Below are positions 38,601 to 46,916 of a stretch of DNA of 64,000 nt, piece after piece. The stretch covers positions 34,952,946-35,016,945 of the forward strand of contig NC_057926.1 in assembly GCF_018873765.1 (NCBI RefSeq), written 5' to 3'. The notes beneath the pieces are model-generated. The model worked only from the letters and a program-made list of their open reading frames with translations, was not told the DNA's origin and made no database searches. Positions within the stretch are counted from its first letter, which is position 1, and every line of letters begins with the position of its first letter. This DNA is from Telopea speciosissima (taxonomy: Eukaryota; Streptophyta; Magnoliopsida; Proteales; Proteaceae). A program made the position numbers and the translations under genes.

Positions 38601-41600
38601 CGCATCTTCTATGCTTTCCTCTGGAAAGGGACTGACACATCTAAATTCCTCAACCTCATCAGTTGGAAGTCTATCTGTCTTACCAAATATGAAGGAGGTC
38701 TAGGCATTCGTCGCATTCGTGACTCTAATACTGCGGGCATTCTCAAGCTTATTTGGAAAATTTCTTCCTAGCAGGACTCCATCTGGGTCACCTGGGTCTA
38801 TTCCCATCTCCTTAAGTCTGACTCCATCTGGAATATCTCTACCCCTGTTGATTCCCCTTGGATCTGGCGCAAGATTCTCTCCCTCCGCCCCCTCGCCCTT
38901 CGCGGCATTTCCTCCTCCATCGCTGATGGCTCCACCACTTCTCTCTGTCTTGACCCTTGGCACCCCTTGGGGGTCCTCTTTAACTTCTTTGACCCCAGAT
39001 CGATTTACTCCTCTGGCTCCCAAAAGCTACCCCTCTCTCCTCCCTTATTTCATTTAGCTCTTGGACCCCCCATCCCTCTCTCAACCCTACTATCCTCTCT
39101 CAAATCTGGGCTACCCTTCCTTCTCTCCATCCTACCCACTCCCCTCATGCGGATAAGGTTATTTGGCTCCCTTCCCCCAATGGTCTTTTCTCCTCTAGTT
39201 CAGCCTGGAACCTCACCAGAGACCCTAGCCCCACTGTCCCTTGGCACAATCTTGTCTGGTTCAAAGGCCATATCCCTCGCCATAGCTTCACTGTTTGGAG
39301 AACCCTTAGACTTTGCCTACCCACCCAAGCCTTCCTCATCCATCGCAATATCCCTGTCCCCCCCCCTCTTGCAACCTTTGCTGGAACGGCCATGAAGACC
39401 TCCCTCACCTATTCTTTGCCTGCCCTTTCATCGATCTAGCCTCATAGCAGGAGAATCCTTGCCTTCAACCACGAATGGCTCTGGCTGATCAGGACTTTCC
39501 CAGGGACCTCTATTTGTGACACTATTGGGAAGCTTGTTTTTGGCGCTGCTATTCACCATATTTGGATGGAAAGGAACCTCAGGAGATGGACTTCCAACTC
39601 TCGATCTTTTGATTTGATTTGGAAAGCCATCTCCTTCGATGTGTCCTCCAAGCTTAACTGCATTCGTCATAGGCTCTTTTTGGATACCCCTATGAACAGG
39701 CATATTGTTGTTTCATGGGGTCTTGATTTACATCTTTTGCAGTCTTCCACCTCTGCGTAGGTCCTGTTGATTGCCCCCCTCTCTCCCCTTCCCCTTTCCT
39801 TTTCTTGTATGCTCTCTTTTCCCCTGCCCCCCCCCCCCCCTCCCCGGGGTTCAGTAATATATTTATTTACCAAAAAAAAATTTTGTAGGCCTAATTACTT
39901 AAGAAATCGTTTTGGGCTCCTCTGTCAGTTAATCTTACAAGAGAATAAGAACCACATACGAAACATGCGATTTCAATTAATTAAATAAGGACACACACAC
40001 ACACACACACGGAAAAAAAAAAAAGAGTAAGCAGTTTCAGTACAAGAACCTAATAGACAGAGAGCGATTTGAGGATATACACAACAAATACCAGAAATTC
40101 TGTCCAAATCCTAGTGCACAGAGCAGTAGCTACCTTCGATTGAAGCTGGATAGTGATCTACGGCTAGCAAGCGGCAGCAATGGCTACCTTCAATTGAAGC
40201 TGGATAGTGATTTAGGACAAACGGCGGCAGTGGCTACCTTCGATTGAAGTTGGATAGTGATTTAGGGCAAGCGGCAATGGCTACATTTGACATAATTACA
40301 GGGATGTGCTGCCTTTTCACTGAGATTGATTGAATAAGGGAAAGAACGAAGAACGAAACTCCTTGCACTGATTTTTTCCTGGTTCACAAATTCTCCAGAG
40401 AGTTGCAGGTTACTTCCTCACTGTAGTCGAACGAAAGAGGAACGAAACTCTCAAACTCGATTTTTTCCTCCAATAGATTCTAATTTATCCAAAAGGGTAT
40501 TATGGTAAACTCCTATCGCCATAAGGGCATTTTGGCCTTCTACAAATTAATGGCCTGCTAACATCATCACTTAACAGGTTCACCCTAACGGAATGGATAT
40601 TCCGTAAGTCCCAAGGGTTCTGAAAGTAAGGTTTTAAAAAGTAGGGGTGTACAAGTCAACGGGACAAACTTCAGGAGGTGTACAAGTAGTTTACTCTTTT
40701 TATAATTATATACATACACGCAACATAGAAGTCATATCAATGCAATGTGATAAGATTATGTTAGTAATGACCTAATACAAGAAAACCAACATATAATAAA
40801 CAAAGTAAAGGATAAAATACAAGCATAGTTATCAAAAGAACAAAACCATAAACATAAATCAAAGGTAACTCGTGAGTGTAAACAAGGCGTGTTGTCGCCT
40901 TGCACCCAAGAAAGAACCACGACGCCTAGGTTGCACCAGGCAACGCCTTGACAACTATGCTAAGCCCATTAATTGATATCAGAGCTATGGCTAGCGCCGT
41001 CTGATATGGCTGGCCTAATGATGAGTTGAAAGATGAGTTGAAAAACAAGTATCTACCAGAAAATATCCAAAGGAAGCTCTCCGTTCTATAAGATTACTAC
41101 CAAAGGTCTTCAAAGCAGAAGAGAACTTAAAGCAGCCATCTATGAAATTCAGTTCACAAATTTATGAGTGTTGGAATTTTGACACCAATAATGTTAAAGC
41201 ACGGGCTGATATCAAATTTACACCTCCAAAGGAAAATAAGAGAGTAACAGTCAAAGGAAGATCGAGGCAGAAATTCTTTCGACCGAATCGACAAAGGAAG
41301 ATCCAGTTACCCCCATCGACTATAGAGGAGTCAGTGACTCAAGGTGAAGATCAACCCTGTGCAAGATGGAAGGCTTTCCTTCCCTAGAGCCTACCGTGAA
41401 AGACAATGTACAAGAGGTCAAAGAGGATGAGGTTGAAGTTGTGGTGGAAGACGAGGCAAAGAGCAAGGACGAAGTCATAAACACTCCACAAGAAACCGTC
41501 AAGGTCCACTATGTTGTTCTTGAAGATATAGAGTTCGTATTACCGTCTTGTTTCTTTGATACAAAAGCTCCTATGGATGAAGATTATATTCTTAACATCT

Positions 41601-42279
41601 GTGATCTGCTAGATGTTGGATGTATATAACATGAAGTTCATTCCCCGACTTTACAAAACTCAATTCAGGAGTCCTACCCTCAGTAAGATTCCTTTGTAGA
41701 TCCAAATCCAACCGTTGATCATAATCATCTTTTGAGGGATTGTTCCCTGCTATATTACAGACCTTCGACCAGAATACTCCCTGCATCTGAACTTCTGATC
41801 GTTAGATATCAAATTTCTCCTGAATCTGGTTATATATCATTCACTGCAATTCTGGTTTAAACTGAGTTTCTGAACCCTAATTTCCTTGTCTTCCAGAAAC
41901 CCATCACATCTCCTAAATTAGACATATCAACTAATTAATGAACAACCATTTTGTTCTACAGCAGATCTCCTGAGATGCCTATTGCTTCAAATTTTCTATT
42001 GCCGGCCACTACAAGACTTATAAGAGATAGTAAGATACTAACTACCACCAGATACATGCCAAGCTAGCAAGTTATGATTTCTGAATATGGAAGAGATAAA
42101 CAAAATTGAGGAACAACTAACACCACCAACAAATTTAATTGAAATGAAAGGATATCAAAAATTTCTTGTTGGTCAATAGGTTCAAGCACATATTCGTCAA
42201 CCTCAGATGGTGCACTTCGGACTCGACGCTCTTTTCTCTCATACACCACAGGATTAGCATTAATTAGTGCAGAAACCAT
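14694..42279 (-). CDS. AE7: AE7, cytosolic Fe-S cluster assembly factor (CIA2/MIP18 family)
   Basis: Five coding exons on the minus strand join in phase into 158 residues: 42279-42156, 36528-36423, 36310-36211, 15197-15152 and 14794-14694. The product begins [20 protein letters not shown] and carries the FeS_assembly_P (DUF59) domain (about 40-140), with [43 protein letters not shown] (the family's conserved Cys, here Cys87) and [20 protein letters not shown]. It ends [11 protein letters not shown]. Its length is normal for the family. AE7 works with CIA1 and MET18 in the targeting complex that delivers 4Fe-4S clusters to cytosolic and nuclear proteins. Introns are 5627, 112, 21013 and 357 bases; the first has U12-type signals, and the 21-kb one is packed with nested transposons. 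No stop or frameshift was seen, so the gene looks functional if such introns splice. Confidence 0.92.
16000..20329 (+). mobile_element. L1 LINE copy 1 (degenerate)
   Basis: A plant L1 in the antisense direction to AE7. A Ser/Pro-rich frame (16072-16556) may be the end of ORF1. ORF2 opens at 16554 with an endonuclease N-terminus ([18 protein letters not shown]). It shifts frame near 16955 and again near 17300, then gives a long reverse-transcriptase frame (to 18926). That frame has [46 protein letters not shown] and the catalytic [15 protein letters not shown] at 18924 ends it, and a decayed C-terminal zinc-binding part follows. The 3' end is TTCACCC plus a poly(A) at 20319-20329. The 5' boundary is uncertain and no target duplication was found. 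Confidence 0.85.
20545..20626 (+). repeat. 5' LTR, first piece
   Basis: Aligns with 35224-35295, from TGTTGGAGTTTATAG to ATGTGTAGTC. The RTE insertion begins immediately after it. The LTR resumes at about 30888. Confidence 0.75.
21095..24181 (+). mobile_element. L1 LINE copy 2, 5'-truncated, inside the RTE
   Basis: Starts abruptly within the reverse transcriptase at the equivalent of [20 protein letters not shown]. It continues through [16 protein letters not shown], a TGA after EIVRVFD, then a 331-codon frame (21345-22340) with [13 protein letters not shown] and the catalytic [11 protein letters not shown]. Downstream comes a degenerate C-terminal region with long C tracts. The end is TATTCACC plus poly(A) at 24172-24181, like copy 3. 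It is interrupted by a hAT MITE at 23013-23803. Downstream of the poly(A) the RTE reading resumes at once. Confidence 0.85.
23013..23803. mobile_element. hAT-type MITE (YATAGTACTAAATCTC family) inside L1 copy 2
   Basis: Flanked by direct AGCGGCACT (23004-23012 and 23804-23812). Removing one copy and the insert rejoins the L1 reading (..FTSGT / [11 protein letters not shown]..). The ends are inverted: (T)ATAGTACTAAATCTC on the left and CATAGTTCGAAAACTC on the complement of the right. With the outer base counted in the element, the duplication is 8 bp (AGCGGCAC), as for hAT. Subterminal parts are full of 'tcgagatttcg' and 'gatatctcg' palindromic text. There is no coding capacity. It is related to the 5.1-kb element at 25802-30887. 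Confidence 0.8.
24352..24675. mobile_element. MITE with GTTTGTTTAGAGGGGA termini
   Basis: Inverted ends: GGCCCTGTTTGTTTAGAGGG on the left and, on the complement of the right, GACCTCGTTTGTTTAGAGGG. It lies within the RTE, splitting its reverse transcriptase between ...AIYLL and RRLMERF.... The target duplication is at most 2-3 bases and unclear. It resembles Tourist- or hAT-type MITEs. Confidence 0.7.
26540..29760 (-). pseudogene. hAT transposase remnant (BED finger, DUF659, acidic/Pro tail)
   Basis: Fragments lie in order on the minus strand. A BED-type zinc finger (about 29585-29690) reads [19 protein letters not shown] then ICNYCHMQF. An acidic Asp/Ser run follows (29325-29400). A DUF659-like piece is at about 28640-28910 ([16 protein letters not shown]). 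[15 protein letters not shown] is at about 28528-28572, and [20 protein letters not shown] at about 28176-28240. A degenerate tail rich in Met/Gly codons (from CAT/CAC repeats) extends to 26540. Many frameshifts and stops separate them, so no functional transposase can be made. Which host relative is closest cannot be told. Confidence 0.7.
26938..27060. repeat. ACC/CAT trinucleotide repeat
   Basis: Imperfect ACC and CAT triplet runs within the tail of the hAT transposase remnant. Confidence 0.85.
30658..30875. repeat. Palindromic GATATATCG array, hAT right subterminal region
   Basis: At least ten overlapping units of the type 'cgatatatcg' with 'gtgagatc' spacers, each self-complementary. They end just inside the right terminus of the 25802-30887 element. 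The left end (25810-25920) has a smaller, diverged set. Confidence 0.85.
31145..32869. other. Internal region of the LTR element, non-coding
   Basis: No open reading frame of note. Bases 32040-32340 contain locally duplicated phrases ('gattgaatactatttcttgg', 'gagactccatattgaatata'). Bases 32815-32860 ('tgaccccatttagctggg') are a short 3' tail of another RTE LINE, heavily 5'-truncated. Confidence 0.5.
32870..34122. mobile_element. hAT-like element with CATAGTTGTCAAGGCG termini
   Basis: The left end is CATAGTTGTCAAGGCGTC; the complement of the right end reads CATAGTGACTAGGCAACC then GTCCAGGC. It is flanked by diverged 8-bp sequences TCTACTAG and TTTGCTAG (6 of 8). The interior resembles solo-LTR sequence (about 32950-33430, with a TATA-like box and 'gtaataagcc') followed by C-rich non-coding DNA, so a further insertion is likely inside. 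Small relatives occur at 40824-40959 and 59968. Confidence 0.6.
34171..34445 (+). repeat. Tandem repeat, about 38-bp unit x 7-8
   Basis: Successive degenerate units of 'gtggttcccagcaacctta' plus 'tgctgtgttat', drifting toward 'agcaacctatgctgctc' at the end. It lies within the internal region of the LTR element. Confidence 0.8.
35224..35532 (+). repeat. 3' LTR
   Basis: Preceded by the polypurine tract GCTTGAGGGGGAG and ends TTTTGTCA. It is the partner of the split 5' LTR. The CTT microsatellite at about 35478-35500 lies within it. Confidence 0.75.
37305..39880 (+). mobile_element. L1 LINE copy 3 with inverted 5' segment
   Basis: From about 37525 the plus strand reads L1 reverse transcriptase ([50 protein letters not shown]). 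A TAG follows at 37968, then more L1 with the catalytic [11 protein letters not shown] (38200) and a decayed C-terminus. The end is TATTTACC plus poly(A) at 39872-39880. The preceding 37305-37515 reads L1 on the minus strand ([36 protein letters not shown]), a part that normally lies just upstream. The 5' end is therefore inverted, with a small gap at the junction. The copy is dead. Its relationship to copy 2 is close (same tail, similar protein). Confidence 0.85.
39881..40127. other. AE7 intron 2, short non-coding stretch with (CA)n
   Basis: Contains an (AC)n microsatellite at 39991-40010. Nothing else was seen. Confidence 0.5.
40128..40288 (+). repeat. Tandem repeat, about 60-bp unit x 2.7
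   Basis: Units of 'ggctaccttcgattgaagctggatagtgat' type followed by a variable 'gcaagcggcag' spacer. Confidence 0.8.
40560..40695. repeat. Single Mutator-like terminus
   Basis: Its complement reads GAGTAAACTACTTGTACACC then TCCTGAAGTTTG, the same style as the ends of the elements at 43911 and 45582. No matching left arm was found in the window, so this is a one-ended remnant or the partner was lost. Confidence 0.4.
40824..40959. mobile_element. 136-bp MITE, CATAGTTRTCAA termini
   Basis: The left end CATAGTTATCAAAAG and the complement of the right end, CATAGTTGTCAAGGCG, are inverted. It is related to the element at 32870-34122. No target duplication was resolved. Confidence 0.6.
40975..41630 (+). 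pseudogene. Retroelement gag-like remnant (uncertain)
   Basis: Broken frames include [22 protein letters not shown], which has the feel of a Gypsy-type gag helix, then [20 protein letters not shown] and an acidic Val/Glu stretch. No diagnostic motif (zinc knuckle, protease) was seen. The call is tentative. It lies in AE7 intron 2. Confidence 0.3.
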
Positions 42280-43628
42280 TTTCGGAGCTTCAGCTGCAGA
42301 AAAAGAAGTGAAACGATAGAAATTAAAGGTGACCCTTGTTATTGTTGAATTGGGTATCAATGTAGAAAATTGAAAAGACAATTTCATCATTAAAAATTTA
42401 TAACAAAGAATTCACTGTAGAAACATTCCAACTATTCTCTCCCACATTATCGAATTTCTTTTATCTGAATCAACTTGATATCAGGAAATAAATTATCCAG
42501 TCAAAATCCTGTTTATTATGATTCTTTTACACCTTACTTTCCTTTTATAAATCTTAAATCAATTGGAATTGGAAAAAAAAAAACAAAAAACATGTTGGAG
42601 GGACAAGAGGTAAGAACATATCAGAAACCCAATAACGACAACCTGAGTTGGGATCTATATGCAATTTTCAATAGATGGTGCCACCCAGGTGTCTTCCTTT
42701 CATATCATATCTAGTCAATTAAAATATTTAGCGAGCATAATTTGTACATTAATATGTAGAAGAAAATTTTAAGCTAAAAACCAAGCTAGATTTAAAACAA
42801 AATCTAAAAAGAAAGAACCAACCAGACACGAAATATCTTCGTGAAGTTGTAACAGACTTGCTATGCCAGAACCCAATGAGAAGAGCCGAATGATAGATTA
42901 CAACATAGATGCATAATCCAATACACATATAGATAACGTAAAACAAAGTTGCTCATTAAGAAAAGCAAAACTAAATTAAGAGGGAGAAAATAGAAAGAGG
43001 AGTCAATGCTCACGAACAAACAGAAGAACCAGTAAGGGAGAAATACAATATCTAATTCAACCATAATCATAAAATCACAGAGAGAAAACAGTAGGCATGG
43101 AAACAGCACGAAGAAGGGGGTGGGGAGAAAGCCCCCCAAAAAAAGGGGCATAAAAAATATGATTCAAATTACAAACAGAAAAATTGCAAATAATCAAAGA
43201 AAATTTCAATCATTACAAAGTTACCCAAGAACAGCTTGGCCGTAAGATAGCTGAAGTGCCTCACTCCTCCCCAACCCAAGTTCCCACCCAACCGAAGTCC
43301 CCCCCCCCCTATTTAGGGTTCTTTAAATGAATTCACTCCATTGAGAATTTGAGATTCGCTTAACCCGTAAACAGAACAGTTTAAAGAATATGTACTATAA
43401 ATTTTGATAACCAAAATGAAAAACCCAATTACTTGGATTGTAAATTCGTGAAAGAAAGAATTTTCTTCCCGTGCAAATACTGTTCCTCGTAGAGTTGAAG
43501 GAAGTATTCTAAGAAAATAAATCCAATTAAAAAAATTTACGGCTGATTTCTTGTTGTGTTAGAAGATACATAAACATACACAGAGAAGCAAAGAAGGACA
43601 AGAAGAAGACAAAAAAAAATTAACCCAC

Positions 43629-43785
43629 CTGTGATTAAAGCCAAGCTTGTCTTCTTCTGCTTCAAATCCTTTCTTTGATTAAGACTTGCAGATGCTGCGT
43701 TTGAGGAAGATGAAAGAAAAAGTGGTTGGAAGTTGGAACTTGGGAGGGAAGAAGAAAACAATTTATCGTCGGGTAAAACCGACAA
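43629..43785 (-). other. AE7 exon 1 (5' UTR or in-frame N-terminal extension)
   Basis: The minus strand from 43785 to the donor CACAG|GTGGGT at 43629 is open. It joins in phase to the acceptor TTTCTGCAG at 42294, then GAAGCTCCGAAA and ATG 42279. An ATG at 43785 would add about 57 Ser/Leu-rich residues in front of the canonical start. The family normally starts at [10 protein letters not shown], so this is more likely 5' UTR, but it is open throughout. The intron of 1335 bases (43628-42294) is non-coding. Confidence 0.6.
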
Positions 43786-43910
43786 TGATTTACATTATAG
43801 GGGTAAAAATGAGAAAAAATTTAACAAAGGTCAAAATTAGCAAAAAAAAAAAAAATTTGCCGACAATGATTTTTTTTTTCTGGTAGAAACAATGATTCAC
43901 AATATAATTT

Positions 43911-45441
43911 GGGTAAATTTCAAATACCTCTCCTGAGGTTTAACCTAATTACACCTTCACCCGTGAGGTATGGAAAATTTCTCATACTACCCCTAAGTTT
44001 CAAAACAAAAAAAACTCGGTCCATTAACTGGTGATGGAAAACATTATAATTGTGTTTTAATTGACCAAAATGCCCTCATCTTCCCCAAAACCTACCACTC
44101 ATCTTCCCAAATCATACCAAAAAAAAAATTCTTCCCAAACCTACAAATCCACTTCAATGGATTCAGATTTAGGAAAAAAAACCATTCCTTTAACAGAAAA
44201 GGTTATAATTGTGTTTTAATTGATCAAAATGCCCTCATCTTCCCCAAATCATTTAGGGTTTGAAAAACCTGCAACTCATCCTCTCCAAATCATTTCCCCA
44301 AAACCTGCCACTCATCTTCCCCAAACCTGCAAATCCACTTCAATAGATTCAGATTTAGGAAAAAACAAAATTCAAATGAATTTTTCCAAGCCATAAAAGC
44401 AAAATGGTAAAATTGGAAAGAAAAAATACGAATTCACTTCAATCAAGAAAAGAAAAGAAAAACGAAACGTAGTCTTTTTAGACAGCTTTACAGAAGCAGA
44501 CGCAAAGATTTACTGTATTTAGATATGTTCACACATTCCGTAAAAGAGTAACATTAGAACTCAGGGCCAGCAAAAATTATTTTTCGTAACGTGAAAACAA
44601 TGGAAAATATCAAAATTTGAACGATATGAGGGAACCCAATCGAATACTTCGACTGCAAGTTCCAGACTCAAGAATTAGATTGACTTGGAAGAAAGCCAAA
44701 GCAGTTCGATGAAATAAAAAGGAGAAACTTTAACCTTTTTCAAGGGCAAATAAAAACCAATAGATATTTTTGGTGTTTGAGCGATGGAACTAATTAAATG
44801 ATCAAAGTTAATTCGTTAACAAGTAAGAAAAGCTAGGGCACAAGAGAAAGCTTCCAGATGAAGCCGAGAACGAAAGAAAGAAGAGCAGCCGTTGCCTGAC
44901 GGCCCTGACTAAGTTCTTCTTCTTCCCCTCCTCTGATTTTTTCTTCTTTTATTTCCGTTTGAAAAAGGAGGAGGATCTCTAGCGAAACAGCAGCTCAGAA
45001 AATTCTTTCGATCAAAAATTTCTTGAGAATTCTCAGAGAAACAGCTAAAGAAATAGCTTAAGATATCAATAAAACAACCATAGCCAATTAGATCTGTCTC
45101 GGACACCTCGGTTTGAAAAGGGCTAAGAAGAACAAAAAAGAACCCTAAAGATTGATTTGGGGAATGGTGGTGGTGGTGGTGGTGGTGGTAGTGGTATTGA
45201 GTATCTACAATTGTAGAAGAAGAAGAAGAAGAGGGCATTAGTGTCATTTTACCCCATCAAGGGTATATTGGTTATAACAGGACTTAAAAATTGCTACTGT
45301 TAGCAACTAACGTGTACAGTTAACAGACGGGTGTTTTTGTTACTTAGTTTGAACCTCAGGGGAGGTATGTAAAATTTTCCAAACCTCACGGGTGAAAGTG
45401 TAATTAGGTCAAACCTCAGGGGAGGTACGTGAAATTTACCT
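43911..45441. mobile_element. Mutator-like foldback element 2
   Basis: The left end GGGTAAATTTCAAATACC and the complement of the right end, GGTAAATTTCACGTACC, continue into arms of roughly 150 bases with GAGGTTTRACCTAATTACA. Flanking TATAATTT occurs on both sides (43903-43910 and 45443-45450; 8 of 9 if extended). The interior (about 44350-45250) holds a (GGT)n run at about 45166 and a minus-strand stretch that looks like a 5' leader, not identified. Bases 44030-44350 contain two tandem copies of the arm's inner sequence. No transposase. Confidence 0.8.
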
Positions 45442-45581
45442 TTATAATTTTTGAATGAGTGGTAACAGCGCTGCCCTTCAACACCTAAATGCACCACTTA
45501 AATGCATCATTTAAGTCTAAACCATTGAATTTCTGAAATTGAATCTTAACCATTAAAAATATAACATGTTTATTTTAATTA

Positions 45582-46907
45582 GAGTAAGTAACTCCCCTCC
45601 TCGATTATGCCCGAATGTCAAACACCACCCCTGGGTATGGCGTAATAACTCTCGCCTCCCCTTAATTCAAAAGATTCTATCAACCATACTCATTCCGTGA
45701 AAAATTGTTGTTAAGTGTTAGAAGAAGACTATATTACCCCCTCCTCCTTCTTCTTAATCTTCTTCTTAATCTTCTTCTTCTTATTCCTCCTCCTGCAACT
45801 CCGTCCCCACCCTGCTGTTGAAGCAAAGGGTCTCCATGGTGAGGAAATGATAACTTAGACACACTCGTTCGTTATCTGGCCGTCCCCCAAGTATGAACTG
45901 ATTGACAATCTTCAAGCTGTTGTAATTCCAGAGTCGGAAACACACCATTGCTGGCTGTCACTCAATTAGTTAAGAGAACTAAAAATGAAAAGAAGGGATG
46001 AAATATTCAAAATTACAGAAAACTAATGAGATGTTGGACTTATCATGATGCAGGCATTAAAGAGAACGCCCGCAGTCACTCAATTAGTTCAAGAATCAAG
46101 TCTTCTAGAACCAATCAATCAACCACCACAGAGTAGAGACTGGGGTTAAATGAACATTTTTTTAACACAGAAATTGGGAGAAGAAAAAGGGCAAAAAAAA
46201 GGGAATCTAACAGTATACCTCTTCAACCAAGGAAATCAATTTCCCTTTTCGTTTCTGCAATTGGTTGGTCTTTTGGGGCTCTTGCTTTGGTGGATCCGTT
46301 TGCTTTATTTCGAGGTTACAGAACTCGTTCAGAAGCTCTTGGGCAGGAACAAAGTACTTTGAGCTCGAAGTACTTCTATATTTAATGAAGATTGGCAACA
46401 ACTTTTCCCAAAAACAGGGGTACTAGATCCTAAACAAGATCTGGAACTCAACTTCTCAAAAACCGTTCTCTGATATTGGATGGCTTTCTTGCTCTAGCGG
46501 TGGAGGCCACGGAGGTGGAGCCGCCGTGGAGGTGGAAGCGGCAGTGGTTATGGACTCGTGAGGGCGGCGGTGGTGGATACAGCCATGATGGTGACCGTGG
46601 CTACAAAAATGGTGGTGGCGGTGGTGACGGTGACCGTTACTCAAGCTGGAGAAACTGGGGTTTATAGAGATGTTTTTAGGGTTTTGATATGGTTAGGGGG
46701 TATTATCGGAATATCACAAACATAGGGCATTTTGGGGTTTAATTGAATATATTTAGGGTGATGTCATCACTTAACAACAATTTTTCACGGAATAGGTACG
46801 GTTGATAGAATCTTTTTGAATTCAGGGGAGGGGAGAGTTATTACTCAATACCCAAGGGTGGTGTTTGGCATTCAGGCATACTCGAGGGGAGGGGGAGTAA
46901 CTTACTC
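45582..46907. mobile_element. Mutator-like foldback element 3, perfect 9-bp duplication
   Basis: Flanked by TTTTAATTA on both sides (45573-45581 and 46908-46916). The ends are GAGTAAGTAACTCCCCTCC and, on the complement of the right, GAGTAAGTTACTCCCCC. The arms run inward for about 150 bases with matching 'gattctatcaaccatac'. A 9-bp duplication plus long arms is the Mutator hallmark. The interior includes a Gly-rich frame at 46540-46665 (GGGGGYSHDGDRGYKNGGGG) that might be a captured host gene piece. No transposase. Confidence 0.85.
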
Positions 46908-46916
46908 TTTTAATTA

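Larger units (their letters stand above)
36529..42155 (-). other. AE7 intron 2 with U12-type splice signals
   Basis: Read on the minus strand, the exon ends ATTTTTG and the intron opens ATATCCTTTC, a full match to the U12-type AT-AC 5' splice site. TTCCTTGAC (36545-36537) is a full match to the U12 branch-point consensus. The only in-frame 3' junction, giving the expected [14 protein letters not shown] protein, is ten bases after the branch A, so the intron ends in AA rather than AC. Length is 5627 bases, and it contains L1 copy 3. Confidence 0.75.

Noticed and set aside
45166-45250. Poly-His minus-strand frame
   Set aside because: Encoded by a GGT microsatellite inside a Mutator-like element; not a gene.
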